Part shown: positions 1 to 6,634 of the stretch, one piece after another
Layout: every line of letters starts with the position of its first letter
Position numbering within the stretch: the first letter of the stretch is position 1
NCBI GenBank assembly: GCA_035258565.1
Contig: DATFXF010000379.1
Location: forward strand, 1-12,813
Source of the DNA: DATFXF01 sp035258565
GTDB taxonomy: Bacteria; Acidobacteriota; Terriglobia; Acidiferrales; UBA7541
Direction of reading: 5' to 3'
DNA length: 12,813 nt
Translations under genes and position numbers: made by a program
Notes under the pieces: generated by a model
What the model saw: only the letters and a program-made list of their open reading frames with translations
The model's database searches: none
What the model was told of the DNA's origin: nothing

Positions 1-384
1 CGCCGCGGGATAATCCGCGGCTGGGTCGGCGTGTGCCAAACTGCCGCCGAGGGTCCCGCGATTGCGCACTTGCAGGTCGCCAATTTCCGCAGCCGTTTCC
101 GGTAGCAGCGGGCATTTGGAAAGCAGCAGCGACGAGCCGGCGATCTCGGCGTGCGTGGTCAGAGCACCAATGGCGATCCGGCCGTTTTCCTCGCGGATGT
201 AGCTCAGGCCGCGCACCCGGCCGATGTCAATCACGTAGCGAGGTGCCGCGAGGCGCAGCTTCATCAGGGGCAGCAAGCTATGCCCCCCGGCGAGCAGCTT
301 GGCCTCGTCGCCATGTCGCTCGACGAGGCGCAGCGCTTCTTCGAGCGTCTTGGGCGCGTGGTACTCGAACGACGCGGGGATCAT
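1..384 (-). CDS. coxM: CoxM-type FAD-binding subunit of a molybdenum hydroxylase (3' end beyond window)
   Basis: Partial: the first 128 residues are present and the C-terminus lies beyond base 1; complete family members have about 285 residues. This medium subunit binds FAD and passes electrons from the iron-sulfur subunit to the acceptor in CoxSLM/xanthine dehydrogenase-type enzymes. Visible marks are the N-terminal FAD-binding stretch AGGHSLLPLMKLR near residues 37-49 and, near the cut end, RNRGTLGGSLAHADPAADYP, the second classical FAD contact of the family. The ATG (384-382) overlaps the coxL stop codon as ATGA, and an AAGGAGG ribosome binding site lies inside the last coxL codons, so translation is probably coupled to coxL. 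The reading frame is open at the window edge. Family assignment is firm; the substrate of the complex is not known. Confidence 0.93.
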   Translation of the reverse strand, partial: MIPASFEYHAPKTLEEALRLVERHGDEAKLLAGGHSLLPLMKLRLAAPRYVIDIGRVRGLSYIREENGRIAIGALTTHAEIAGSSLLLSKCPLLPETAAEIGDLQVRNRGTLGGSLAHADPAADYPAA

Positions 385-2741
385 TTCGCCCTCCTTGCTT
401 TCGACGGCGCGCGCCCCGGCACTTTGTGCATTAGCTTCCAGATGCGCTCGCGTTTGAGCGGCAGATCCACGTGGCGCACGCCGAACGAGGCGAGCGCATC
501 CACCACTGCATTGGCGAGCGCGGGCGTCGCGCCGATGGTACCTGTCTCGCCGACGCCCTTGAGACCGAGCGGGTTCACCGGCGAGGGCGTGACCGTACGC
601 GCCGTTTCCATCCACGGAACGTCGGCCGCGCGGGGGATCGCGTAATCCATCAACTCCCCAGTGACCAGCTGGCCCTGATCGTCGTACACGGCCTCCTCGA
701 GGAGCGCCTGCCCTACCGATTGCACGATGCCGCCGTGCACCTGGCCATCCACGAGCAGCGGGTTGATGACGTTTCCGCAATCGTCAACGGCCACATACTT
801 CAGGAGGCGCACGTCCCCGGTATCGGCGTCCACTTCGACAACGCAGACGTGCGCCCCAAAAGGAAATGTGAAGTTCGCCGGTTCGTAGAAAGTGGTCGCG
901 TCGAGGCCAGGCTCCATGCCCGGCGGGAGGGTCTTGGCCACGTAAGCGGCACTGACGGCCTCGCCAAAGGGAAGGGATTTTTTCGCCGCAGATTTTGAGA
1001 AGATCTTCTTGTCACGAAAGATGAGCTTCTGCGGGTCCTCGCCAAGCAAGTGGCCGGCGATCTGCGCAAGTTTTTCGCGCAACTTAACGAGCGACTTGTA
1101 CACCGCCGTGCCGCCGACGGCTGTCGCGCGGCTGCCAAAGGTCCCGATCCCGTAGGGGACGGCCGCGGTGTCGCCATGCACCACCTGAACGTCGTCGGGC
1201 TCGAGGCCCAGAACCTCCGCGCCCATCTGCGCGAAGCTCGTTTCCTGCCCCTGGCCGTGCGGGGAGGAGCCGGTGAGCACGGATACCTTGCCGGTGGGCT
1301 CGACCCGCACGGTCGCGCTCTCCCAGCCGCCGGCCGGCATGGCGCTCGAGGGGCCCATGGCACAAATCTCCACGTAGGTGGAGAGGCCAATACCCATCGA
1401 GCGGCCCTGCTTGCGAAGCTTGGACTGCTCCTTGCGAAGGGCTGTGTAGTTCGCCTTCTTCAACGCGAGGTCGAGCGTCTTCTGATAATTCGCGCTGTCG
1501 TAGATGAGGCCCGTCGGCGTGGCGTACGGGAATTCCTTGGCTTGGGGGAAATTCTTGCGGCGGATCTCAGCGGGGTCCTTCTTGACCTCGGCGGACACCA
1601 GATCCATCACCCGCTCGATCAAATAAGTAGCCTCCGGACGGCCGGCGCCGCGATAGGCGTCCGTGGCCATTTTGTTGGTAAAGACCCCGGTGATCTCCAT
1701 CTGTGCCGCGGGAATTTTGTAGGAGCCGGTCATCATCAGCCCGGTCAGCGTGGGGATCAGCGGCGTGAGCAACTGGTAGTAAGCGCCTAGGTCCGCGATC
1801 ACCTTCGCGCGCAGGCCGAGTACCCTACCGTCCCGTTTGACGGCCACTTCGATGTCGTCAATCTGGTCGCGTCCATGGATGGTGGTGAGAAAATTCTCGC
1901 GTCGCGTTTCGATCCACTTGACCGGCCTGCCGAGCTGGATGGCCATGTACCCGACCAACGCCTCTTCCGGGTAGACGTTCAGCTTGCTGCCGAACCCGCC
2001 TCCCACCTCAGGGGCGATCACGCGCACGAAGCTCTCATCCATGCCGAGCATCACCGCCACCTGCGTCTTCAACAAGTGGGGGATCTGCGTCGCAGACCAG
2101 AGAGTGAGTAGCTTCTCGCCCGGCTTATAGTCGGCCACGACACCGCGTGGCTCCATGGCCACGGGGATCAGCCGCTGATTGATGATCCGCTGGCGAATCA
2201 CCTTGTCGGCCTGCTTGAAAGCCTTTTTCAGGTCCCCGCCCTCGAGCTTCCATCGATAGGCGACGTTGTCGTTGTACTGCTCGTGCAGCACGGGGGCGCC
2301 CTTGGCCAGAGCCTTTTCCGGATTCACCACCGGTGTCAGCGGTTCGTAGTCCACCCCTACAAGATCCATCGCGTCACGCGCGGCGTAGCGGTCGCCGGCC
2401 ACAACAGCCGCCACCGGCTCACCTACAAACCGTACGCGGTCGTCGGCCAGCACAGGCCGCAGCGCGATCTTCATCTCCGGAATCTGTGCCGCGCACGGCA
2501 CCAGGCCGATAGCCCCGCGCAGGTCTGCGCCAGTGAGCACGGCGACGACGCCCGGCGCGGACTTGGCCTTGGAGACATCGACGGACCGGATGCGCGCGTG
2601 CGCGTGGGGACTGCGCACGATGCCGAGGTAGTGCATCTCCGGAAGCCTGATGTCGTCCACGTAGTGCGCCAGCCCCTTGATCAACCGGGGGTCTTCTTTG
2701 CGCTTGAGGGCTTTGCCGATGTACCGCATCGCCGTGGTCAT
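381..2741 (-). CDS. coxL: Form II CoxL-like molybdopterin-binding large subunit
   Basis: The 786-residue catalytic subunit of the xanthine oxidase/CO dehydrogenase family, of normal length, holds the molybdopterin cytosine dinucleotide cofactor and carries out hydroxylation with water. Visible motifs: VGGGFGSK (246-253), AYRGAGR (362-368), HGQGQE (495-500) and the C-terminal GVGE (729-732), whose Glu732 is the expected catalytic base. True (form I) CO dehydrogenases carry AYxCSFR, whose Cys ligates copper. Here the Cys position is Gly365, the form II signature. Form II proteins are widespread and their substrates are mostly unknown, so the name CO dehydrogenase should be used with care. The ATG at 2741 follows an AGAGAGG site at about 6 nt. 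The gene lies 46 bp after coxS and overlaps coxM by 4 bp; the order S-L-M is also typical of form II clusters. Confidence 0.95.
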   Translation of the reverse strand: MTTAMRYIGKALKRKEDPRLIKGLAHYVDDIRLPEMHYLGIVRSPHAHARIRSVDVSKAKSAPGVVAVLTGADLRGAIGLVPCAAQIPEMKIALRPVLADDRVRFVGEPVAAVVAGDRYAARDAMDLVGVDYEPLTPVVNPEKALAKGAPVLHEQYNDNVAYRWKLEGGDLKKAFKQADKVIRQRIINQRLIPVAMEPRGVVADYKPGEKLLTLWSATQIPHLLKTQVAVMLGMDESFVRVIAPEVGGGFGSKLNVYPEEALVGYMAIQLGRPVKWIETRRENFLTTIHGRDQIDDIEVAVKRDGRVLGLRAKVIADLGAYYQLLTPLIPTLTGLMMTGSYKIPAAQMEITGVFTNKMATDAYRGAGRPEATYLIERVMDLVSAEVKKDPAEIRRKNFPQAKEFPYATPTGLIYDSANYQKTLDLALKKANYTALRKEQSKLRKQGRSMGIGLSTYVEICAMGPSSAMPAGGWESATVRVEPTGKVSVLTGSSPHGQGQETSFAQMGAEVLGLEPDDVQVVHGDTAAVPYGIGTFGSRATAVGGTAVYKSLVKLREKLAQIAGHLLGEDPQKLIFRDKKIFSKSAAKKSLPFGEAVSAAYVAKTLPPGMEPGLDATTFYEPANFTFPFGAHVCVVEVDADTGDVRLLKYVAVDDCGNVINPLLVDGQVHGGIVQSVGQALLEEAVYDDQGQLVTGELMDYAIPRAADVPWMETARTVTPSPVNPLGLKGVGETGTIGATPALANAVVDALASFGVRHVDLPLKRERIWKLMHKVPGRAPSKARRAK

Positions 2742-2787
2742 GAATGCCTCTCTTGATCGGCAGGCGGATGGCCCGCCCTGTGCAGGA

Positions 2788-3279
2788 TCAATGTTTGCGC
2801 AACTTCATTTTCTTGGCTGCGTAGCGGACCGCCTCGATGATGTGTTGGTAGCCGGTGCAGCGGCAAAGGTTGCCAGCCAATGCCCGACGGATTTCGGCTT
2901 CGGTAGGGGCGGGGTTGTTATGCAGCAGCTCGACCGAGGTCATGATCATTCCCGGCGTGCAATAGCCGCACTGCAGTCCGTGCTTCTCCCAGAATCCTTC
3001 CTGGACCGGATGGAGCTGCCCACCGGCCTCGGGCTGCGCGGCCAGCCCCTCAATCGTGGTGACCTCCGTGCCATCGGCCTGGACGGCCAGCACCGTGCAG
3101 GACTTCACTGCCTTGCCGTCTAGCAGAACCGTGCAGGCCCCGCACAGCGTCGTCTCGCAGCCGATGTGCGTGCCCGTGAGGCCGAGAACATCGCGCAGGT
3201 AATGGACAAGTAGAAGCCGCGGCTCTACCTGGCCTTGTCGCGGAGTGCCATTCACCCGAAGTTGAATCTCGACGGCCAT
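2788..3279 (-). CDS. coxS: CoxS-type [2Fe-2S] subunit of a molybdenum hydroxylase
   Basis: The 163-residue small subunit carries two [2Fe-2S] clusters that relay electrons from the molybdenum site in CoxL to FAD in CoxM. All eight ligand cysteines are present: C41, C46, C49 and C61 form the plant-ferredoxin-type cluster (GCETTLCGACT), and C104, C107, C139 and C141 form the cluster nearer molybdenum (QCGYCTPGM and CRCTGY). Length and domain order match the family. The ATG at 3279 has a strong GGAGGGG site just upstream. It is the first gene of the S-L-M set, 111 bp downstream of the dtxR-like gene, and that gap contains a candidate promoter. The C-terminus is short and basic (KKMKLRKH). Identification is secure; the exact substrate class of the complex cannot be read from this subunit. 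Confidence 0.95.
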   Translation of the reverse strand: MAVEIQLRVNGTPRQGQVEPRLLLVHYLRDVLGLTGTHIGCETTLCGACTVLLDGKAVKSCTVLAVQADGTEVTTIEGLAAQPEAGGQLHPVQEGFWEKHGLQCGYCTPGMIMTSVELLHNNPAPTEAEIRRALAGNLCRCTGYQHIIEAVRYAAKKMKLRKH

Positions 3280-3331
3280 AACCCCTCCGAAGTCGCCCGG
3301 TCACCTCGAGAGAGCTCGCGAGCGGGGAGGA

Positions 3332-3360
3332 ACGTTACTCCGGCAACTCGGAAATTTCAA
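3332..3360 (-). promoter_or_regulatory. Candidate sigma70-like promoter for coxSLM
   Basis: On the minus strand TTGAAA (3360-3355) is followed after exactly 17 bp by TAACGT (3337-3332). The -35 matches the TTGACA consensus at five of six bases; the -10 matches TATAAT at three, including the most conserved first, second and last positions. It would give a leader of roughly 45 nt before the coxS ATG. The gap is relatively AT-rich against its surroundings. This is a consensus match only; the cox genes might instead be read from upstream of the dtxR-like gene. Confidence 0.4.
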
Positions 3361-3375
3361 GACGTGTAGTTGCGC

Positions 3376-3389
3376 AGCCTTAGAAGGCT
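3376..3389 (-). terminator. Small hairpin just after the dtxR-like gene (weak terminator candidate)
   Basis: AGCCT / AGGCT form a 5-bp stem around a 4-nt loop, 1 nt beyond the stop codon of the dtxR-like gene. No run of T follows on the minus strand, so it is not a convincing intrinsic terminator. It may only stabilise the 3' end, or mean nothing. Confidence 0.2.
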
Positions 3390-3390
3390 A

Positions 3391-4062
3391 TTAGGCGGGC
3401 AGGCGGCGGACCCAGATGCGGGTCGTCGCCGGCTTCCCGAGGTGGATCTTCCGTCCGGCGACGGTGAGCGTCATGGTCTCATCGTACTCGCGGCCGCGGA
3501 TGCGCACGCGCGCCCCGGGCCGCAAGCGCAGTCCGGCGATGAATTCCAGGAACCGCGGATCCTTTTCGTACACGCAGAGGACCTCGACGTACTCGCCGAC
3601 CGCAGCGTCTGAGAGTTGGACCGCACCCATCTTCCGGCGCAATTTGGCGATCCCACCGAACAGAGGGACGCCATGCGGACAGCGGCTGTCCGGGCCAAAG
3701 CGCGCGAGCAGAAGCTCCTCTACTTCGGGTGAGATGCCGTGCTCGAGGCGCTCGGCTTCGTCATGGGCTTTCGACCATTCCAGGCCGATCACTTCGGTGA
3801 GCAGCTTTTCTGCCAACTGATGACGCAAGGCCAGGTGCTGGGCGACGCCGCGGCCCTTCCGCGTGAGGTGGATCCCGCCGTCGCGCGCCACGCGCAGGTA
3901 GTCGTCTCGCGTCATGCGCTTGAGCGCCGCTGTCACGGCCGGCGGCGTCACGTCCAGCTCTTCGGCCAGGCGAGCGCTGATGGGCACCTCCTCTTCCTGG
4001 ACGATCTCCCAGATGGCCTTCAAGTAATCTTCCTGCGAGACGCTGGTCTTTTCGCGCCGCAA
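3391..4062 (-). CDS. DtxR/MntR-family metal-dependent transcriptional repressor
   Basis: A 223-residue cytoplasmic metalloregulator with the three-domain DtxR layout: winged helix-turn-helix (about 8-75), metal-binding/dimerisation domain (about 76-145) and a C-terminal FeoA/SH3-like domain (about 150-220). Aligned by eye with DtxR at a constant offset of +2, the ancillary and primary ligands are H81, E85, H100, E104, E107 and H108, with D12 near the N-terminus. DtxR has Cys102 where this protein has E104, and Met10 where it has D12. Both changes match MntR, so manganese sensing is more likely than iron. The start is TTG, chosen because AGGAGG lies 4 nt upstream and no ATG precedes the HTH. 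It lies 24 bp after the arsC-like gene and 111 bp before coxS. Its targets are unknown; neither of the two candidate promoters nearby shows a clear DtxR-type palindrome. Confidence 0.9.
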   Translation of the reverse strand: MRREKTSVSQEDYLKAIWEIVQEEEVPISARLAEELDVTPPAVTAALKRMTRDDYLRVARDGGIHLTRKGRGVAQHLALRHQLAEKLLTEVIGLEWSKAHDEAERLEHGISPEVEELLLARFGPDSRCPHGVPLFGGIAKLRRKMGAVQLSDAAVGEYVEVLCVYEKDPRFLEFIAGLRLRPGARVRIRGREYDETMTLTVAGRKIHLGKPATTRIWVRRLPA

Positions 4063-4072
4063 ATCTCCTCCT
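4063..4072 (-). promoter_or_regulatory. Strong ribosome binding site that fixes a TTG start
   Basis: AGGAGGAGAT directly precedes TTG at 4062-4060. The AGGAGG core with 4-nt spacing is near ideal, and it supports TTG as the true start of the DtxR/MntR-like protein, for which no in-frame ATG lies ahead of the DNA-binding domain. Confidence 0.75.
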
Positions 4073-4086
4073 TTTCCACTCCCGCG

Positions 4087-4542
4087 CTAAGACTCCTCCG
4101 TCTTCGTTTGCTGCTGGCGCAGGCGCTCGGCCAAGTCCGAGACGCGGCGCTCGATCTCGCTGCAGACTCGCCGGTGCCGATCGACATCTTCTCCATAAGG
4201 ATCGCGCACCGGCCAATCCTCTACTCTTGCCTTGCTGTCGAGAAAAACCGCCCGACCCGGCGTTCCGGTCATGTTGATGATGATCTCGGCTTCTGCGCCC
4301 CCCACCTCGTCCAAGCCCTTCGAGTATTGGCCATCGATCGGTACGCCGCGTTCCTGCAAGACCATTTCGCTCAGGTGCGCAATCTCTCCGAGCGGCGCGA
4401 GGCCCGCGCTCGAGGGCTCCATCACGTCGGAAGCCAGATGCCGCGCCAGCGCTTCGGCCATCTGGCTGCGACACGAGTTCCCAATGCAAACAAACAAGAC
4501 CTTGGTTCTTTTCACTGTTTTCGCCTGCGCCTGCCTGCTCAT
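4087..4542 (-). CDS. ArsC / low-molecular-weight phosphatase-like protein
   Basis: A 151-residue cytoplasmic protein of the LMW-PTP/thioredoxin-type arsenate reductase fold. The oxyanion-binding loop is CIGNSCRS (C19-S26; nucleophile C19, R25), and the general-acid loop is WPVRDPYG with D114. This layout (W-x-x-x-DP) resembles ArsC proteins more than eukaryotic-type phosphatases. However, the two resolving cysteines that the pI258-type ArsC carries near positions 82-89 are absent: the equivalent stretch (about 84-102) has no Cys. Remaining cysteines are C24, inside the loop, and C127. Arsenate reduction by the classical thioredoxin-coupled route is therefore doubtful; a protein phosphatase or a low-molecular-weight-thiol-dependent reductase are the alternatives. 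No arsenic transporter or ArsR lies nearby. It sits 64 bp after pdxT and 24 bp before the metalloregulator. The ATG has only a weak GAGA upstream; a GTG at codon 10 is a possible alternative start. Confidence 0.8.
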   Translation of the reverse strand: MSRQAQAKTVKRTKVLFVCIGNSCRSQMAEALARHLASDVMEPSSAGLAPLGEIAHLSEMVLQERGVPIDGQYSKGLDEVGGAEAEIIINMTGTPGRAVFLDSKARVEDWPVRDPYGEDVDRHRRVCSEIERRVSDLAERLRQQQTKTEES

Positions 4543-4606
4543 GTCTCGGCCAATCCCATCTTAGTTGTCACGTGTAGCGACACAGATTCTGCGCCACCTG
4601 GCGGGC

Positions 4607-5236
4607 TCAGGAGGACAGGGTTACCTTGGCTTCTGCTTGCTTCAGGGCCTCGCCAGTCCCGCCGACCACCAAACGCAGAAAAAACTGGTGCACCGTCGTG
4701 TCGGCAGTCAACTCGGGGTGAAATGTTGCGGCCAGTACGCGTCCCTGGCGTACGAGCACCGGCCTGCCTTCCGATTCAGCCAAGACTTCGACCGCGCGGC
4801 CCACTCGCTCGATGATGGGCGCACGGATGAAGACCATCTCGAGCAGCTCGGGCTTGAGCTCAGAAGGACCGAGGCGCACCTCGCTCGCCAGTTGGCGGCC
4901 ATAGGCGTTGCGGGCCACGACCAGATCAGCGAGCCCAAGCGATACCTGCGCCGGGTTGTGCACCTCGCGCGCGAGCAAGATTGCGCCAGCGCAGGTGCCA
5001 AAGAATGCCCCGCCCCGCGCGCCGAACTCGCGAATGGCCGGCTCCAGGCCTCCCTCGGTCAGGAATTTCAACTGCGTCGTGCTTTCACCGCCGGGCAGAA
5101 TCAATCCGTCTAAACCCCTCAGGTCCGCGGGCACCTTGACGAAGACGTGCTCAAGCTCCAGCCGCGCGAGCATCCGGCCGTGGGCCTCGTAATCACCCTG
5201 GACCGCCAGGATCCCGATTCTGGCCTTCCCCTGCAT
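4607..5236 (-). CDS. pdxT: Pyridoxal 5'-phosphate synthase glutaminase subunit PdxT
   Basis: A 209-residue class I glutamine amidotransferase, slightly longer than the usual 190-200. It hydrolyses glutamine and channels ammonia to PdxS for one-step PLP synthesis (DXP-independent pathway). The complete triad is visible: nucleophile C82 in GTCAGAILLA, and H173 and E175 in TFHPEL. PGGEST (48-53) and RNAYGRQ (109-115) are further family signatures. The extra length is a C-terminal tail after about residue 192 (GGTGEALKQAEAKVTLSS). It starts at ATG 5236, with AAGGA about 9 nt upstream, and lies 21 bp after pdxS, so the two are almost certainly cotranscribed, as is usual for these partners. Confidence 0.97.
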   Translation of the reverse strand: MQGKARIGILAVQGDYEAHGRMLARLELEHVFVKVPADLRGLDGLILPGGESTTQLKFLTEGGLEPAIREFGARGGAFFGTCAGAILLAREVHNPAQVSLGLADLVVARNAYGRQLASEVRLGPSELKPELLEMVFIRAPIIERVGRAVEVLAESEGRPVLVRQGRVLAATFHPELTADTTVHQFFLRLVVGGTGEALKQAEAKVTLSS

Positions 5237-5257
5237 GGCTCGTTCCTTGCCTCCGCT

Positions 5258-6148
5258 TCACCAGCCGCGGGTCTGCAGTAGCTGCTTCTCTTCCAGCTGG
5301 CGCACATCGATGCCCTTCATGGCTTCGCCGAGTTCGCCAGAAGCCTCGAGCACCATCTTGGGGTCCTGGTAATGAGTTGTGGCTTTCACGATGGCTTTGG
5401 CCCGCTTCTCTGGGTCCGAAGACTTGAAGATGCCGGAGCCAACGAAAACGGCCTCCGCGCCGAGGTGCCTCACGAGCGCCGCGTCGGCCGGGGTAGCAAT
5501 ACCACCGGCAGAGAAATTGGGCACGGGCAGCTTCCCGGTTTCTGCTACCTGGCGGACCAGCTCGAGAGGTGCGCCCAGCTCTTTAGCCTCGCGCACCAGC
5601 TCATCCTCGCGCAGCGTCGCGAGCTTGCGCAAGTGGCTGGTGATCGCGCGCATGTGCCGCACGGCTTCGACTACGTTGCCCGAGCCCGCCTCGCCCTTGG
5701 TGCGGATCATTGCCGCGCCTTCGGCGATGCGCCGCAGCGCCTCACCCAGGTTGCGCGCGCCACAGACGAACGGCACGCGAAAGTCATGCTTCCAGATGTG
5801 GTGCTCCTCGTCCGCCGGAGTGAGCACCTCACTCTCGTCAATGAAGTCCACCTCGAGCGCTTCCAGCAGCTGCGCCTCGGCAAAATGCCCAATGCGCACC
5901 TTGGCCATCACCGGGATGGTTACGGCCGCCATGATCTCGCGGATGATCTTCGGCGAGGCCATGCGCGCCACGCCGCCTTCCTTGCGGATGTCGGCGGGGA
6001 CGCGCTCGAGCGCCATCACCGCGCAGGCTCCGGCCTGCTCGGCAATGAGCGCCTGCTCGGCGGTAGTGACATCCATGATCACCCCGCCCTTGAGCATTTC
6101 CGCCAGCCCCACCTTTACTCGCCACACATTCCCGTTGTTTGCTTCCAT
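5258..6148 (-). CDS. pdxS: Pyridoxal 5'-phosphate synthase subunit PdxS
   Basis: A 296-residue TIM-barrel synthase, full length, that condenses ribose 5-phosphate, glyceraldehyde 3-phosphate and PdxT-supplied ammonia to pyridoxal 5'-phosphate. It normally assembles as a dodecamer decorated with PdxT. Key residues match Bacillus subtilis PdxS with an offset of 2: D26 in GVIMDV, K83 in MAKVRIGH (the first substrate imine) and K151 in RTKGEAGSG (the second lysine). The phosphate-binding stretch NFSAGGIATPADAAL and GSGIFKSSDP are also present. The ATG at 6148 has AGGAGA 5-6 nt upstream. It lies 48 bp after the thioesterase and 21 bp before pdxT. It is the core gene of the central operon and explains the MocR-type regulator at its head. 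Confidence 0.98.
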   Translation of the reverse strand: MEANNGNVWRVKVGLAEMLKGGVIMDVTTAEQALIAEQAGACAVMALERVPADIRKEGGVARMASPKIIREIMAAVTIPVMAKVRIGHFAEAQLLEALEVDFIDESEVLTPADEEHHIWKHDFRVPFVCGARNLGEALRRIAEGAAMIRTKGEAGSGNVVEAVRHMRAITSHLRKLATLREDELVREAKELGAPLELVRQVAETGKLPVPNFSAGGIATPADAALVRHLGAEAVFVGSGIFKSSDPEKRAKAIVKATTHYQDPKMVLEASGELGEAMKGIDVRQLEEKQLLQTRGW

Positions 6149-6196
6149 GGTCGTCTCCTGGAATGAATTCTTTCCCCTAGCCCAACTCCAACTGGC

Positions 6197-6634
6197 TCAG
6201 GGGCTGTGCCGCACCGGATTGACGGCCACAAACCGCCCGCGGCCCCGCGCCAGCAACTGCCCCGCCGTATTGCGGATCTCGCCCTGATTATAAAACTGCC
6301 GGTCGTGACGCTCCCTCTCAAAGGCCTGCACCTGAATCTCTTCGTCTACGCGCACGGGGCGCAGGTACTCGACGGTCAGTTCGGCAGTAACGGCCCGAGC
6401 ATCGCTGAACCGGCAAACTTTGCCCATCGCTTCATCGAGCACTGTGGCGATGATCCCGCCGTGGATGAAGCCCGCCCCGCCTTGAAATTCCGCGCCAAGC
6501 CGAAAGCGGCCGATGATGCGCCGCCCTTCCATGTCCGCATCGAAGGCCAGCTTCAGGCCGCAGGGATTTGCCCCGCCGCAACCAAAGCAGGGGTTCGCGG
6601 GTTGGGGCTCAAACCGCAATCCAGTGGACCTCAC
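6197..6634 (-). CDS. PaaI-type hotdog-fold thioesterase
   Basis: A 145-residue hotdog-fold acyl-CoA thioesterase-like protein, normal for the family. The N-terminus carries CFGCG...NPCGL (C16, C19, C25), a Cys-rich lead-in common in PaaI/THEM4-like proteins. The core has GGAGFIHGGIIATVLDEAM, with H58-G-G and the acidic D67/E68 expected at the active site. The strand ELTVEYLRPV and the closing GRGRFVAV are typical. The proposed GTG start (6634-6632) overlaps the MocR stop as GTGA and suggests coupled translation; TTG at 6619, with GAGG 9 nt upstream, is an alternative that shortens the protein by five residues. The frame stays open further upstream to 6928, but that part is Arg/Ala-rich antigene sequence inside the MocR gene and is not included. 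The substrate is unknown, as is the reason it sits between a PdxR-like regulator and pdxST. Confidence 0.85.
   Translation of the reverse strand: MRSTGLRFEPQPANPCFGCGGANPCGLKLAFDADMEGRRIIGRFRLGAEFQGGAGFIHGGIIATVLDEAMGKVCRFSDARAVTAELTVEYLRPVRVDEEIQVQAFERERHDRQFYNQGEIRNTAGQLLARGRGRFVAVNPVRHSP

Noticed and set aside
33..645. Two plus-strand open frames at the left end
   Set aside because: The minus strand here encodes the CoxM N-terminus with clear FAD-binding motifs, and the CoxL C-terminus.
381..2741. True aerobic CO dehydrogenase
   Set aside because: The AYRGAGR motif lacks the copper-binding cysteine of form I enzymes; only a form II call is justified.
4543..4606. Internal promoter and small palindromes (CGCCA-CC-TGGCG) between pdxT and the arsC-like gene
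   Set aside because: A TAAGAT box is present but has no acceptable -35 at 16-18 bp; the palindromes are short and not followed by a T-run.
3739..4815. 358-aa open frame on the plus strand
   Set aside because: It crosses the dtxR-like, arsC-like and pdxT genes in antisense and shows no domain.
5372..6287. Two overlapping long plus-strand open frames
   Set aside because: Antisense shadows of pdxS, whose catalytic residues are all intact.
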